A stretch of DNA of 5,945 nt from Lachnospiraceae bacterium. GTDB taxonomy: Bacteria; Bacillota; Clostridia; Lachnospirales; Lachnospiraceae. The notes beneath the pieces were generated by a model that saw nothing but the letters and a program-made list of their open reading frames with translations, ran no database searches and had not been told where the DNA came from. The position numbers and the translations under genes are program-made. The stretch spans positions 1 to 5,945 of the forward strand of contig DMLD01000167.1 of the NCBI GenBank assembly GCA_003453515.1. Reading direction: 5' to 3'. This document shows, one piece after another, positions 5,925-5,945 of the stretch. Within the stretch, counting starts at the first letter, position 1. The number at the start of each line of letters is the position of its first letter.

Positions 5925-5945
5925 CTGTTAATGACTATTTATATC

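Overview
The window looks like chromosomal DNA of a Gram-positive Clostridia, most likely a Lachnospiraceae-type gut or rumen anaerobe. The reasons are strong AGGAGG-type ribosome binding sites, and above all a secreted protein ending in the lysine-rich Ig-like domain ('LKYKKLKNK...ITVKKGIKKGTYKVKV...Y') that I recognise from Lachnospiraceae and Butyrivibrio-type secreted proteins. That family assignment is from memory of such proteins, not from a search.

Layout. Bases 1-1182 (+) hold the 3' part of a major facilitator superfamily exporter whose first residues lie before the window. A symmetrical hairpin at 1185-1218 serves as a terminator for it and for the convergent minus-strand genes. Bases 1252-4599 (-) are a tightly packed three-gene operon, in transcription order: an XRE-type regulator with two membrane helices and a C-terminal zinc ribbon, a polytopic membrane acyltransferase of the HGSNAT/DUF1624 or acyltransferase-3 type, and a secreted transglutaminase-like protein with an Ig-like C-terminus. 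The genes are separated by 4 bp and then overlap by 4 bp (ATGA), so they are very probably co-transcribed and translationally coupled. Upstream lies a minus-strand patatin-like phospholipase gene (4779-5678).

Non-coding parts. The 179-bp gap 4600-4778 holds a candidate promoter, two ACC-N3-GGT palindromes and two hairpins. The 267-bp stretch 5679-5945 holds a good candidate promoter for the patatin gene and, between promoter and start codon, about 210 nt packed with inverted repeats. Two related hairpins (AGGGAA..GC - TGATnAAn - GC..TTCCCT) flank the patatin gene in opposite orientation.

How it may work together. The operon couples a probable membrane-anchored DNA-binding protein with a membrane acyltransferase and an exported transglutaminase fold, which suggests a regulated cell-envelope or surface-polymer modification function. 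This is inference from domains and spacing. Nothing in the window names the substrate. I see no CRISPR array, tRNA, rRNA, transposase or phage gene.
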